Source: Pseudooceanicola nanhaiensis DSM 18065
GTDB taxonomy: Bacteria > Pseudomonadota > Alphaproteobacteria > Rhodobacterales > Rhodobacteraceae
Direction of reading: 5' to 3'
DNA length: 64,000 bases
NCBI RefSeq assembly: GCF_000688295.1
Contig: NZ_JHZF01000015.1
Coordinates: 151,840-215,839, forward strand
Made by a program: the position numbers and the translations under genes. This document shows, piece after piece, positions 56,551 through 64,000 of this stretch. How positions within the stretch are numbered: position 1 is the stretch's first letter; each line of letters begins with the position of its first letter. Below the pieces are notes generated by a model. That model made no database searches, was not told the origin of the DNA, and was given only the letters and a program-made list of their open reading frames with translations.

Positions 56551-57381
56551 TCACACCCGGGCCGTCAGCGCCTCGACCAGTGCCTCGGGCAGCAGCCGGC
56601 GCGCCCACCATGTGACCTTGGCCGGCACGGTGATCCGATAGCGCGCCCGGGGCCGACGCGCCTCGAGCGCCCGGACGAGCTGCGCGGTGACGGCAGAGGC
56701 GGGCAGCTCGAAGGCGTCCCTGCCCCCCGGCCCGTAGAGCCGCGGCAGAAGCGTGTCGCGATACATCCCGGCGCGGGCCGAGGTTTCCCAGTCGATCCAG
56801 CGCTCGAAGACGGCGCGGCCCTTGATCCGGAAATCACTCGTGATCGGCCCGGGCTCCAGCAGCACCACGTGGATCGGCGTGTCCCGCATCTCGAGCCGGA
56901 GCGTCGCGGTCAGCCCCTCGAGCGCGTGCTTCGACGCCACATAGGCGCCCCGCCACCGCAGCGCGCCATAGCCCAGGACCGAGGAGCATTGCACGATCCG
57001 TCCGTGCCCCTGCGCCCGCATCACCGGGATCACCCGGCGGGTCAGGTCGTGGCCGCCGAAAACGTTCGATTCGAAGACCTCGCGCAGGCCCTCGACCGGC
57101 ACGTCCTCCACGGCGCCGGTCAGGCCGTGCCCGCCATTGTTGAACAGCGCGTCCAGCGTCCCGCCCGTTGCCGCCAGCACCTCGGCCAGCCCGGTGCGGA
57201 TGCTCTCGCCGTCGCCGTAATCGATGCGCGGGCTTTCGAACCCCTCGGCCCGCAGCCGCACGCAATCCTCCTCCCGGCGGCAGGCGGCGAAGACCCGCCA
57301 GCCCCGGTCGCGCAGACCGCGCGCCGCATCCAGCCCGATTCCGCTGGAACAGCCGGTGATGAGGATGCTGCGTTCCGACAT
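56551..57381 (-). CDS. Short-chain dehydrogenase/reductase
   Basis: 276 aa. Cofactor loop TGCSSGIGLDAARGL near residues 9-23, NNGGHG (for NNAG), and the Ser-Tyr-Lys active site in CSSVLGYGALRWRGAYVASKHALEG. It is a classical SDR using NAD(P). A C-terminal extension (YRITVPAKVTWWARRLLPEA) may contact lipids. The substrate is not identified. It lies on the minus strand between the twin-TM gene and an SH3 gene. Confidence 0.9.
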   Translation of the reverse strand: MSERSILITGCSSGIGLDAARGLRDRGWRVFAACRREEDCVRLRAEGFESPRIDYGDGESIRTGLAEVLAATGGTLDALFNNGGHGLTGAVEDVPVEGLREVFESNVFGGHDLTRRVIPVMRAQGHGRIVQCSSVLGYGALRWRGAYVASKHALEGLTATLRLEMRDTPIHVVLLEPGPITSDFRIKGRAVFERWIDWETSARAGMYRDTLLPRLYGPGGRDAFELPASAVTAQLVRALEARRPRARYRITVPAKVTWWARRLLPEALVEALTARV

Positions 57382-57479
57382 GAAAAAGCCCCGCCGTTGA
57401 TCCGGCAGGGCTATCTCATTCCGTCTGGTCCATCAATCGCGGGGCCGGGCCACGCGGTGCGCTCGGACGCGCGGCTGCG

Positions 57480-58094
57480 TCACTCCGCGGAGGCGAGGAG
57501 GAAGTCCGCCATCCAGCCGATCCGGCCGGTGTCCTCGACGCGCAGCTTCACCCAGCCATCGCCCGTGTCCTGCAGGATCTCGACAAGGTCGCCTTCGCCC
57601 AACCGGTCCAGCACGTCGTAGCTGGTGCCCGGGCCGTTGCGCATGTTCACGCTGCTGCCTGCGACGCGGCGCATCTCGGGCGCGGCAAACACGGCGGCCT
57701 TCTCGACCGTCGCCTGGGCAGCGGGGGCGGACGCGGGTTGCGGTTTCACGGTGCCGGGCAGGGCGATGACCTTCAGGGAACCTTCGCCGACGTTGCGCGG
57801 CTCCGCGGTGGCCGAGGCGTTCAGCAGTTCCGCCTGGTCGGAGGCCGCTGCCGGTTTCATCGTCGCGAAGATCAGCCCGTCCACGGCCGGGGAGGCGGCC
57901 GAACGGGTGGCGATCGGTTCGTTCGCGGTGGTGTCCGCCTCGGCCTTCGCGGCCTGCGCGGCGGGGATGTCGCTTGCCTCGGCCGATGCCACGAGTCCGG
58001 TGTCGCGTTGCGACGCGGGCACGAAATCGGACCCTCCGCTCATCTCGTAGAAGACCCAAGCCATGAAAAATGTAGAAACCAGAATAAACCGCAT
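57480..58094 (-). CDS. Membrane-anchored SH3-domain protein
   Basis: 204 aa with one N-terminal membrane segment (MRFILVSTFFMAWVFYEMSG). A long low-complexity Ala-rich linker runs to about 130, then a single C-terminal bacterial SH3 domain (RVAGSSVNMRNGPGTSYDVL, GWVKLRVEDTGRIGWMADFL). It is likely periplasmic and wall-associated. It is divergent from parC, with about 150 gene-free bases between them. Confidence 0.85.
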   Translation of the reverse strand: MRFILVSTFFMAWVFYEMSGGSDFVPASQRDTGLVASAEASDIPAAQAAKAEADTTANEPIATRSAASPAVDGLIFATMKPAAASDQAELLNASATAEPRNVGEGSLKVIALPGTVKPQPASAPAAQATVEKAAVFAAPEMRRVAGSSVNMRNGPGTSYDVLDRLGEGDLVEILQDTGDGWVKLRVEDTGRIGWMADFLLASAE

Positions 58095-58247
58095 TGACCG
58101 TTCCCTTCGTTGGCAGCCAAGGGCAACGCTTCCAATTAATTGAATGTTCCCATCATAGCGCGATTCTGCGGTGACCCTAAGTCAGGAATACCTCCGCCCC
58201 CCTTTGTTTCCTTGCCCGGGACGGCGCGGATCGGTATCACATCATCT

Positions 58248-60674
58248 ATGAGCGAGACGACCGACAACCCCAATATCGGCCAGCCGGAACTGGCTGAACC
58301 CCTCAGCCGCGCAATCGGCGAGCGCTATCTGACCTATGCGCTCTCGACGATCATGCACCGCGCGCTGCCCGATGCCCGCGACGGGCTGAAGCCGGTGCAC
58401 CGCCGGATCCTCTACGCGATGCGCGAACTGCGGCTCGCCTCCAGCGGGCGTTTCCGGAAATCCTCGAAGATTTCCGGCGACGTGATGGGCAACTACCACC
58501 CGCATGGCGACCAGGCGATCTACGACGCGATGGCCCGCCTCGCTCAGGATTTCAACGTCCGCTATCCGCTGGTGGACGGGCAGGGGAACTTCGGCAATAT
58601 CGACGGCGATAACCCCGCCGCCTCGCGCTACACCGAGGCGCGGCTGACCGCCGTCGCCGAATCGATGATGGAGGGGCTCGCCGAGAACGCGGTCGACTTC
58701 CGCGACAATTACGACGGCACCCTGACCGAGCCGGTCGTGCTGCCCGCGACCTTCCCGAACCTGCTGGCGAACGGCTCGTCGGGCATCGCCGTCGGGATGG
58801 CCACGAACATCCCGCCGCACAACATCGCCGAGCTCTGCGATGCCTGCCTGCATCTCATCAAGACGCCCGACGCCCGCGACGACACGCTGCTGAACTACAT
58901 CCCCGGCCCCGATTTCCCCACGGGCGGCGTCATCGTCGAATCCCGCGACGCCATCGCCGAAGCCTACCGCACCGGCCGCGGCTCGATCCGCCTGCGCGCC
59001 AAGTGGGAGGTCGAGGACCTCGGGCGCGGCACCTGGCAGATCGTCGTCACCGAGATTCCCTACCAGGTGCAGAAGTCGAAGCTGATCGAACGCATCGCCG
59101 ACCTGATCCAGACCAAGAAGATCCCGATCCTCGCCGATATCCGCGACGAGAGCGCCGACGACATCCGGATGGTGCTGGAGCCCAAATCCCGCTCGGTCGA
59201 TCCGGAGCTCCTGATGGGCATGCTCTTCCGGAACTCGGACCTCGAGACCCGCTTCTCGCTCAACATGAACGTGCTGATCGACGGCGTGACGCCCAGGGTC
59301 TGCTCGCTGAAGGAGGTCCTCCGCGCCTTCCTCGATTTCCGCCGCGAGGTGCTCGTGCGCCGGTCTCGCCACCGGATGGCGCGGATCGACAACCGGCTCG
59401 AGGTGCTGGCGGGCCTGATCACCGCCTTCCTGAACCTCGACCGGGTGATCGACATCATCCGCTACGACGACGATCCGAAGGCCGCGCTGATGTACGAGGA
59501 CTGGTCGCGCAGCCACCAGTCCACCATCCCCCGCGCGATGAACGAGGCGGGCTACCGCTCGCCGCTCGCCGGGGTCGACGTCTCGAGCCTGACGCTGATC
59601 TCGGATGCCGACGCGGTGGCCCTCGGCGTGCTCGCCGAGAGCGACGACGGCAGCCGCACCGTCCCGCACAGCTTCGCGGGGCGCGAGAACGGGCTCTCGG
59701 ACGTGCAGGCCGAGGCGATCCTCAACATGCGCCTGCGCAGCTTGCGCCGGCTGGAGGAGGACGCGCTCGTCAAGGAGCAGGAAGCGCTGATGGAAGAGCG
59801 CGCCGGGCTCGAGGACCTCTTGGAGAACGAGGGCGTGCAATGGACGCGCATCTCGGAACAGCTCCGCGAGACCAAGAAGGCCTTCGGCCGCGACCACGAC
59901 TGGGGCGCCCGCCGCACCGTCTTCGCGGAGGCCGCGGAGGTCGAGGAGGTCCCGCTCGAGGCGATGATCGAGCGCGAGCCGATCACCGTGGTCTGCTCGA
60001 AGATGGGCTGGATCCGGGCGATGAAGGGCCATATCGACCTGAACTCCGAGCTGAAGTTCAAGGACGGGGACGAGGGCCGCTTCGTCCTCCACGCCCAGAC
60101 CACCGACAAGATCGTCGTCTTCGGCTCGAACGGGCGGTTCTACACGCTGCCCGCCTCGAACCTGCCCGGCGGGCGGGGGATGGGCGAGCCGGTGCGCCTG
60201 ATGGTGGACCTGCCCAACGAGGCCGAGATCGTCACGCTCTTCGTCCATGTCCCAGGCCGCAAGCTGATCGTCGCCTCCTCGGCGGGTGACGGCTTCCTCG
60301 TGCCGGAGGACGAGATCCTCGCGCAGACCCGTTCGGGCAAGCAGGTGCTGAACGTGAAGGAGGGCGTCCGCGCGCTCCTCTGCAAACCCGCGTCGGGCGA
60401 TCATGTCGCCTGCGTCGGCGAGAACCGCAAGGTGCTGGTCTTCCCGCTGGAGGAACTGCCCGAGATGACCCGCGGCAAGGGCGTGCGGCTGCAGAAGTTC
60501 AAGGACGGCGGCCTGTCGGACCTCACCACCTTCACGCTGGCCGAAGGCCTTTCCTGGAAGGACCCCGCGGGCCGCACCCGGACGGAGACCGAGCTCTCGG
60601 ACTGGCAGGGCAAGCGCGCCTCCTCGGGCCGCATGGCCCCCCGCGGCTTCCCGAGGGACAACCGCTTCACCTGA
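58248..60674 (+). CDS. parC: DNA topoisomerase IV subunit A
   Basis: 808 aa. It unlinks daughter chromosomes together with ParE. The breakage-reunion domain has [17 protein letters not shown], the [16 protein letters not shown] (Gln89 and Asp93 at the places of E. coli Ser80 and Glu84) and catalytic Tyr128 in [10 protein letters not shown]. The C-terminal part has the beta-pinwheel repeats. ATG 58248 ([20 protein letters not shown]) is preferred over an upstream ATG at 58140, which adds an unrelated extension. Confidence 0.95.
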   Translation: MSETTDNPNIGQPELAEPLSRAIGERYLTYALSTIMHRALPDARDGLKPVHRRILYAMRELRLASSGRFRKSSKISGDVMGNYHPHGDQAIYDAMARLAQDFNVRYPLVDGQGNFGNIDGDNPAASRYTEARLTAVAESMMEGLAENAVDFRDNYDGTLTEPVVLPATFPNLLANGSSGIAVGMATNIPPHNIAELCDACLHLIKTPDARDDTLLNYIPGPDFPTGGVIVESRDAIAEAYRTGRGSIRLRAKWEVEDLGRGTWQIVVTEIPYQVQKSKLIERIADLIQTKKIPILADIRDESADDIRMVLEPKSRSVDPELLMGMLFRNSDLETRFSLNMNVLIDGVTPRVCSLKEVLRAFLDFRREVLVRRSRHRMARIDNRLEVLAGLITAFLNLDRVIDIIRYDDDPKAALMYEDWSRSHQSTIPRAMNEAGYRSPLAGVDVSSLTLISDADAVALGVLAESDDGSRTVPHSFAGRENGLSDVQAEAILNMRLRSLRRLEEDALVKEQEALMEERAGLEDLLENEGVQWTRISEQLRETKKAFGRDHDWGARRTVFAEAAEVEEVPLEAMIEREPITVVCSKMGWIRAMKGHIDLNSELKFKDGDEGRFVLHAQTTDKIVVFGSNGRFYTLPASNLPGGRGMGEPVRLMVDLPNEAEIVTLFVHVPGRKLIVASSAGDGFLVPEDEILAQTRSGKQVLNVKEGVRALLCKPASGDHVACVGENRKVLVFPLEELPEMTRGKGVRLQKFKDGGLSDLTTFTLAEGLSWKDPAGRTRTETELSDWQGKRASSGRMAPRGFPRDNRFT

Positions 60675-61042
60675 GGGCGGGGCGGTCGCCCGCGTCATCG
60701 TTCCGGACATGCTCCTGCCGGAGGTTTCGTCCCGCTGAAAGGCGGGACGACTGCGTTTCAGGCTTCGGGAATGGGGGCTTTCAGGCACAAGCCGGTCAAG
60801 CGCCGGCCCGTGGGATGGCGCTTGCAACAGGAGAGCGGCGCGCTTTATCGCAGCCAAACACATCCCGACCTTGGACGCAGGCGCCAGCGTCGCCAAAGCG
60901 CCAGCCCGCGGGGACGGGCCGGCGCTTGTCCGGCGGCCTTCGGCCTTGTTCCGGACATGGGAAGCGGATCACCGTCTCACGGTCCCGAAATCGGGCCGGG
61001 GTCACCCAACCTCCGCCTCGCCACGGGAGGGTGCCGACACCC
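60675..61042 (+). terminator. Gene-free stretch after parC with a 9-bp hairpin (60727-60750)
   Basis: TCGTCCCGC-TGAAAG-GCGGGACGA is a perfect 9-bp stem 52 bases after the parC stop and may end that transcript, although no T-run follows. The rest is GC-rich with GGCGC and GCGCC motifs, and no gene is seen before the convergent P450 gene. Confidence 0.5.
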
Positions 61043-62425
61043 CTACCGCCGCTCCGCCTCCAGCCATACCCCGCCCTCGGGGCGCAACGTTATGATCATC
61101 ACCGGCGCCGGCACCTTGCCCGCCACCTTCCGGAACCGGAACCGCGCAAGCAGCGTCGCGAGGATGATCACCGCCTCCTGTATCGCGAAGCTCGCCCCGA
61201 TGCAGATCCGCGGCCCGTCGCCGAAAGGCAGGTAGGCATAACGGTCGACCGCCTTCGCCGCGGCGAACCGCCCGGGGCGGAATTCATCCGGCGCCTCCCA
61301 GAGCAGCTCGTTGCGGTGCAGGGCGTAGATCGGGATCATCACCGTGTCGCCCGGCCGGATCTCGCGCCCGCAAAGCGCGTCCGCCTCCAGTGCGGTCCGC
61401 GAGACCAGGGCGGCGGGCGGGTAGAGCCGGAGCGTCTCGTCCACGATCCGCCGGACGAGGGGCAGGGCGGCGACATCCTCCGCCCCGGCGGCGCGGTCGC
61501 CCAGCACCTCGCGGGCCTCCGCGGCGGCGGCCTCCTGCACCTCGGGATCGAAGGCACAGAGATAGAGCGCCCATGACAGCGTCAGCGCCGTCGTCTCGTG
61601 TCCGGCGACGATGAAGGTCAGCAGGTTGTCGCGCAGCTCTCCGGTGTTCATCCGGCGCCGCGTCTCCGGGTCCTCCCCGGCCAGCAGCAGGTCGAGCAGG
61701 TCCGGCACGCCCTCCAACCCGCGCTTGCGCCGCGCCTCGATCGAGGCGTCCGCGACGCTCTTCATCTCGCGCAGCGCCCGGCCGGAGCGCACCCGGCCCG
61801 GTCGCGGCACCCAGTCGGGAAAGCCCAGCATGTCGAAGAGCGAGACCTTCCCCGCCTCGGCCACGTAGCCGTCCACGGCGCGGTGCACCGCGGCCCGGTC
61901 GAAGCCCTCGTCGCCCGAGAAGGTCACGTCCGAGATCACGTCGAAGGTCGCCCGGACCATCTCGTCGTACATGTTCACGGCGCGCGGCCCTGCGGCCTCG
62001 ATCCGGGCGCAGGCCTCTTCCGCCGCCCGCGTCATGCAGGGCGCCAGCGCCGCCACGTTCCGGTGCGAGAAGGCCGGCGCGGCCGCCCGGCGCTGCCAGC
62101 GCCAATGCGCGCCCTCGGCCACGAAGAGGCTTTCGCCGATCGCGGGCCGCAGCAGGTTCTTCGTCACCATCGACTTCGGATAGGCGTCGACCTTCTCGAG
62201 CAGCATCCGCCGGATCGCGCCCGGGTCCATCACCATGTGCCAGCGCACGCCGGTCCGGCCCGAAACCATCGGCTGCGTCGTCGCGATCCGCGGAATGATC
62301 GAAAGGATGTTGGCCCGGGCCGCCCGCAGGCTCGCGAGCAGGCCGAGCGGCTGGGTCACGAGCGGCACGCGGACCGGCAGGTCGGGCGCATCGCCCGGCC
62401 GCGGCGGGGGCTCCTGGATGGTCAT
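61043..62425 (-). CDS. Cytochrome P450 (stand-alone)
   Basis: 460 aa. The I-helix has AGHETTALT, the ExxR is in ETLRLYPP, and the heme loop is FGDGPRICIGA with Cys408 as the heme ligand. It has no fused reductase or nearby ferredoxin, so it depends on partners elsewhere. No membrane anchor is evident. ATG 62425 (MTIQEPPPRPGDAP) is chosen because upstream reading is low-complexity. The fold resembles CYP4/CYP110-like bacterial P450s; the substrate is unknown. Confidence 0.92.
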   Translation of the reverse strand: MTIQEPPPRPGDAPDLPVRVPLVTQPLGLLASLRAARANILSIIPRIATTQPMVSGRTGVRWHMVMDPGAIRRMLLEKVDAYPKSMVTKNLLRPAIGESLFVAEGAHWRWQRRAAAPAFSHRNVAALAPCMTRAAEEACARIEAAGPRAVNMYDEMVRATFDVISDVTFSGDEGFDRAAVHRAVDGYVAEAGKVSLFDMLGFPDWVPRPGRVRSGRALREMKSVADASIEARRKRGLEGVPDLLDLLLAGEDPETRRRMNTGELRDNLLTFIVAGHETTALTLSWALYLCAFDPEVQEAAAAEAREVLGDRAAGAEDVAALPLVRRIVDETLRLYPPAALVSRTALEADALCGREIRPGDTVMIPIYALHRNELLWEAPDEFRPGRFAAAKAVDRYAYLPFGDGPRICIGASFAIQEAVIILATLLARFRFRKVAGKVPAPVMIITLRPEGGVWLEAERR

Positions 62426-62545
62426 GGCATGCACTCCCTTCGATCGGCAATATAGACACGCCCGGGCCGCGTGCCAGTGGCCGGGGCGTTGCGCCACGAC
62501 GGGGGGTGGGGTATCCGGGGGGACGGACAACGACGGGAGCCGACC

Positions 62546-63295
62546 TTGCGCATTCTCATTCTTGCGGCCCTGGTGGCCCTCGCCGCCTGCACCAATTCCA
62601 ACGACCTCGACGAACCGACCGCGGATCTGGGCAACTTCCTGCTCGGCCACAATGTCGTGATCGCGTCGAAGGCGCAGAAGGGCCCGCTGTCGCGCGACGC
62701 CACCGAGCAAGAGCTGAGCACGGCTCTGAAATCCGCCATCGACGACCGCTTCGGCCGCTACGACGGGACGAACTACTACCACCTCGGCGTCAGCGTCGAG
62801 GGCTACAACATCGCGCTGCCCGGCGTGCCGCTGGTGGTCGCGCCGAAATCGGTCCTGATCCTGAACGTCTCGGTCTGGGACGACGCGAAGCAGATCAAGC
62901 TGACGCCGAAGCCGAAGCAGATCACCGTCTTCGAAAGCTTCTCGGGCGACGTGATCGTCGGATCGGGGCTGACCAAGTCGAAGGAGGAACAGCTCGCCAA
63001 CCTCGCGGCCAATGCCGCCAAGGAGATCGAGAACTTCCTGCTCGAGAACCGCGAATGGTTCGGTCCCGCGCCGGCGCCCACCTCGGCCAAGGGCGGCGCC
63101 GCCGCGCGCGTCCCGGCCGCGACCGCCACCACGACCGCGGCGGCCCCCGTCTCGGCGGCCTCCGCCGCCGCGGCGCAACCCGCCGACCCGGCGCCTGCGG
63201 CCACCGCACAGGGCACCGTGACGGTCGGGGATCAGCCCTACGCGGCGCCGCGCCAGACGCCGCGGAAACTGGTTCCCATCACCTCGGGCCTCTGA
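62546..63295 (+). CDS. Predicted lipoprotein
   Basis: 249 aa from TTG 62546, with GGGAGC five bases upstream. The lipobox LAAC gives a lipid-modified Cys15 after a short signal (RILILAALVALAAC). The mature part (about 20-170) is a soluble domain with SVEGYNIALPGVPLVVAPKS and ITVFESFSGDVIVGSGLTKS, ending with an Ala/Pro/Thr-rich tail. No known family is recognised. It is divergent from the P450 gene. Confidence 0.78.
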   Translation: MRILILAALVALAACTNSNDLDEPTADLGNFLLGHNVVIASKAQKGPLSRDATEQELSTALKSAIDDRFGRYDGTNYYHLGVSVEGYNIALPGVPLVVAPKSVLILNVSVWDDAKQIKLTPKPKQITVFESFSGDVIVGSGLTKSKEEQLANLAANAAKEIENFLLENREWFGPAPAPTSAKGGAAARVPAATATTTAAAPVSAASAAAAQPADPAPAATAQGTVTVGDQPYAAPRQTPRKLVPITSGL

Positions 63296-63318
63296 GCCCC
63301 GACACCCCCTGCAGGTGC

Positions 63319-63347
63319 TTGATTTTCCCGCCGCGAGCCAATAAATG
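63319..63347 (+). promoter_or_regulatory. Possible promoter of tuf
   Basis: TTGATT (63319-63324) and TAAATG (63342-63347) are 17 bases apart, a good match to -35/-10 spacing, about 70 bases before the tuf ATG. Confidence 0.4.
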
Positions 63348-63417
63348 GCCCGCGAAGACGAAACGGGCTCACCCTGAGTGTCAGGCACGCCCCCCAAACG
63401 ACGAGGCGCCCTAGCCA

Positions 63418-64000
63418 ATGGCAAAGGAAAAGTTCGCGCGGACGAAACCGCACTGCAACATCGGCACGATCGGTCACGTTGACCACGGCAAGACGACGCT
63501 GACGGCGGCGATCACCAAGTTCTTCGGTGAATTCCGCGCCTACGACCAGATCGACGGCGCGCCCGAAGAGAAGGCCCGCGGCATCACGATCTCGACCGCG
63601 CACGTCGAGTACGAGACCGAGGCGCGTCACTACGCCCACGTCGACTGCCCCGGCCACGCCGACTACGTGAAGAACATGATCACCGGTGCCGCCCAGATGG
63701 ACGGCGCGATCCTGGTGGTGAACGCGGCCGACGGCCCGATGCCCCAGACGCGCGAGCACATCCTGCTCGGCCGCCAGGTGGGCATCCCCGCCATGGTCGT
63801 CTTCCTGAACAAGGTCGACCAGGTGGACGACGAGGAGCTGCTCGAGCTCGTCGAGATGGAAGTCCGCGAACTGCTGACCGAATACGACTACCCGGGCGAC
63901 GACATCCCGATCATCGCGGGTTCGGCCCTGGCCGCCCTCGAAGGCCGTGACGAAGCGATCGGCGAGAACAAGATCCGCGAACTGATGGCGGCCGTGGACG
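63418..64000 (+). CDS. tuf: Elongation factor Tu (partial, C-terminus off the window)
   Basis: The first 194 codons of EF-Tu are present. They contain the P-loop GHVDHGKT, the switch region [16 protein letters not shown], the base-specific NKVD and the SAL motif (GSALAAL) for guanine. It delivers aminoacyl-tRNA to the ribosome. ATG 63418 begins [20 protein letters not shown]. The frame is open at the right edge. Confidence 0.98.
   Translation, partial: MAKEKFARTKPHCNIGTIGHVDHGKTTLTAAITKFFGEFRAYDQIDGAPEEKARGITISTAHVEYETEARHYAHVDCPGHADYVKNMITGAAQMDGAILVVNAADGPMPQTREHILLGRQVGIPAMVVFLNKVDQVDDEELLELVEMEVRELLTEYDYPGDDIPIIAGSALAALEGRDEAIGENKIRELMAAVD

Noticed and set aside
58512..58526. Gln89/Asp93 in ParC as a quinolone-resistance change
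   Set aside because: Related alphaproteobacterial ParC proteins naturally differ from E. coli here, so resistance cannot be claimed.
58242..60896. 884-codon minus-strand frame opposite parC
   Set aside because: It is an antisense shadow with biased composition; ParC motifs are on the plus strand.

Overview
The window is a chromosomal stretch of a high-GC alphaproteobacterium, most likely a Rhodobacterales (Roseobacter/Paracoccaceae) species. The support is the complete nos/nir/nor denitrification set with NnrR-type regulation, the NosX/NirV/NnrU/NnrS accessories, dense four-base ATGA gene overlaps and strong G/C use at third codon positions. The species cannot be named from this sequence alone. 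No CRISPR array, IS element or integrase was seen.

Layout. 1-1800: arsenic resistance on the minus strand, an ArsR-ArsC fusion followed by an ArsJ-type GAPDH that runs off the left edge. 2270-6037: cobalamin-dependent methionine synthase metH behind a leader that can fold. 6084-9935: a TetR regulator divergent from a self-sufficient CYP102-type P450/reductase fusion, with a perfect inverted repeat between them. 10209-13118: a cold-shock protein, a MarR regulator and a divergent MobA-like FAD hydroxylase, again with a palindrome between regulator and target. 13122-18819: a peptide-type ABC importer operon that ends in a coupled DUF1684 gene. 19104-25201: an exopolysaccharide cluster (Cache/HAMP sensor, GH8 glucanase, membrane-fusion protein, GT2 glucan synthase, small outer-membrane protein). 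The synthase reading frame has a single in-frame amber stop.

25405-50481 is a denitrification region: tatA-like gene, nosRZDFYLX, nirKV, a block of proC-like/MFS/Mn-catalase/ferritin-like genes, then on the minus strand norCBQD, two small membrane genes, nnrU and hemN, followed by an NnrR/DNR regulator, pseudoazurin and nnrS. Five 14-bp FNR/NnrR-type boxes (TTGNN-N4-NNCAA) lie before nosR, nirK, hemN, norC and the nnrR/pseudoazurin pair. Together the genes would reduce nitrite to NO (NirK), NO to N2O (NorCB) and N2O to N2 (NosZ), with pseudoazurin as a likely electron donor and the Tat pathway exporting NirK, NosZ and NosX. No nitrate reductase is present in the window.

The denitrification region ends next to the 3' end of tRNA-Gln(UUG) at 50798-50872. 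50976-63295 is housekeeping-like: MscS channel, SH3 proteins, 2-hydroxyacid dehydrogenase, ThpR, PduO cobalamin adenosyltransferase, SDR, parC, a second P450 and a lipoprotein. The window closes inside tuf (EF-Tu). The most notable points are the amber codon in the glucan synthase, an internal Shine-Dalgarno and start inside arsRC, the NnrR box set, two apparent gene remnants in or at the edge of the denitrification region, and mutually exclusive hairpins upstream of metH.
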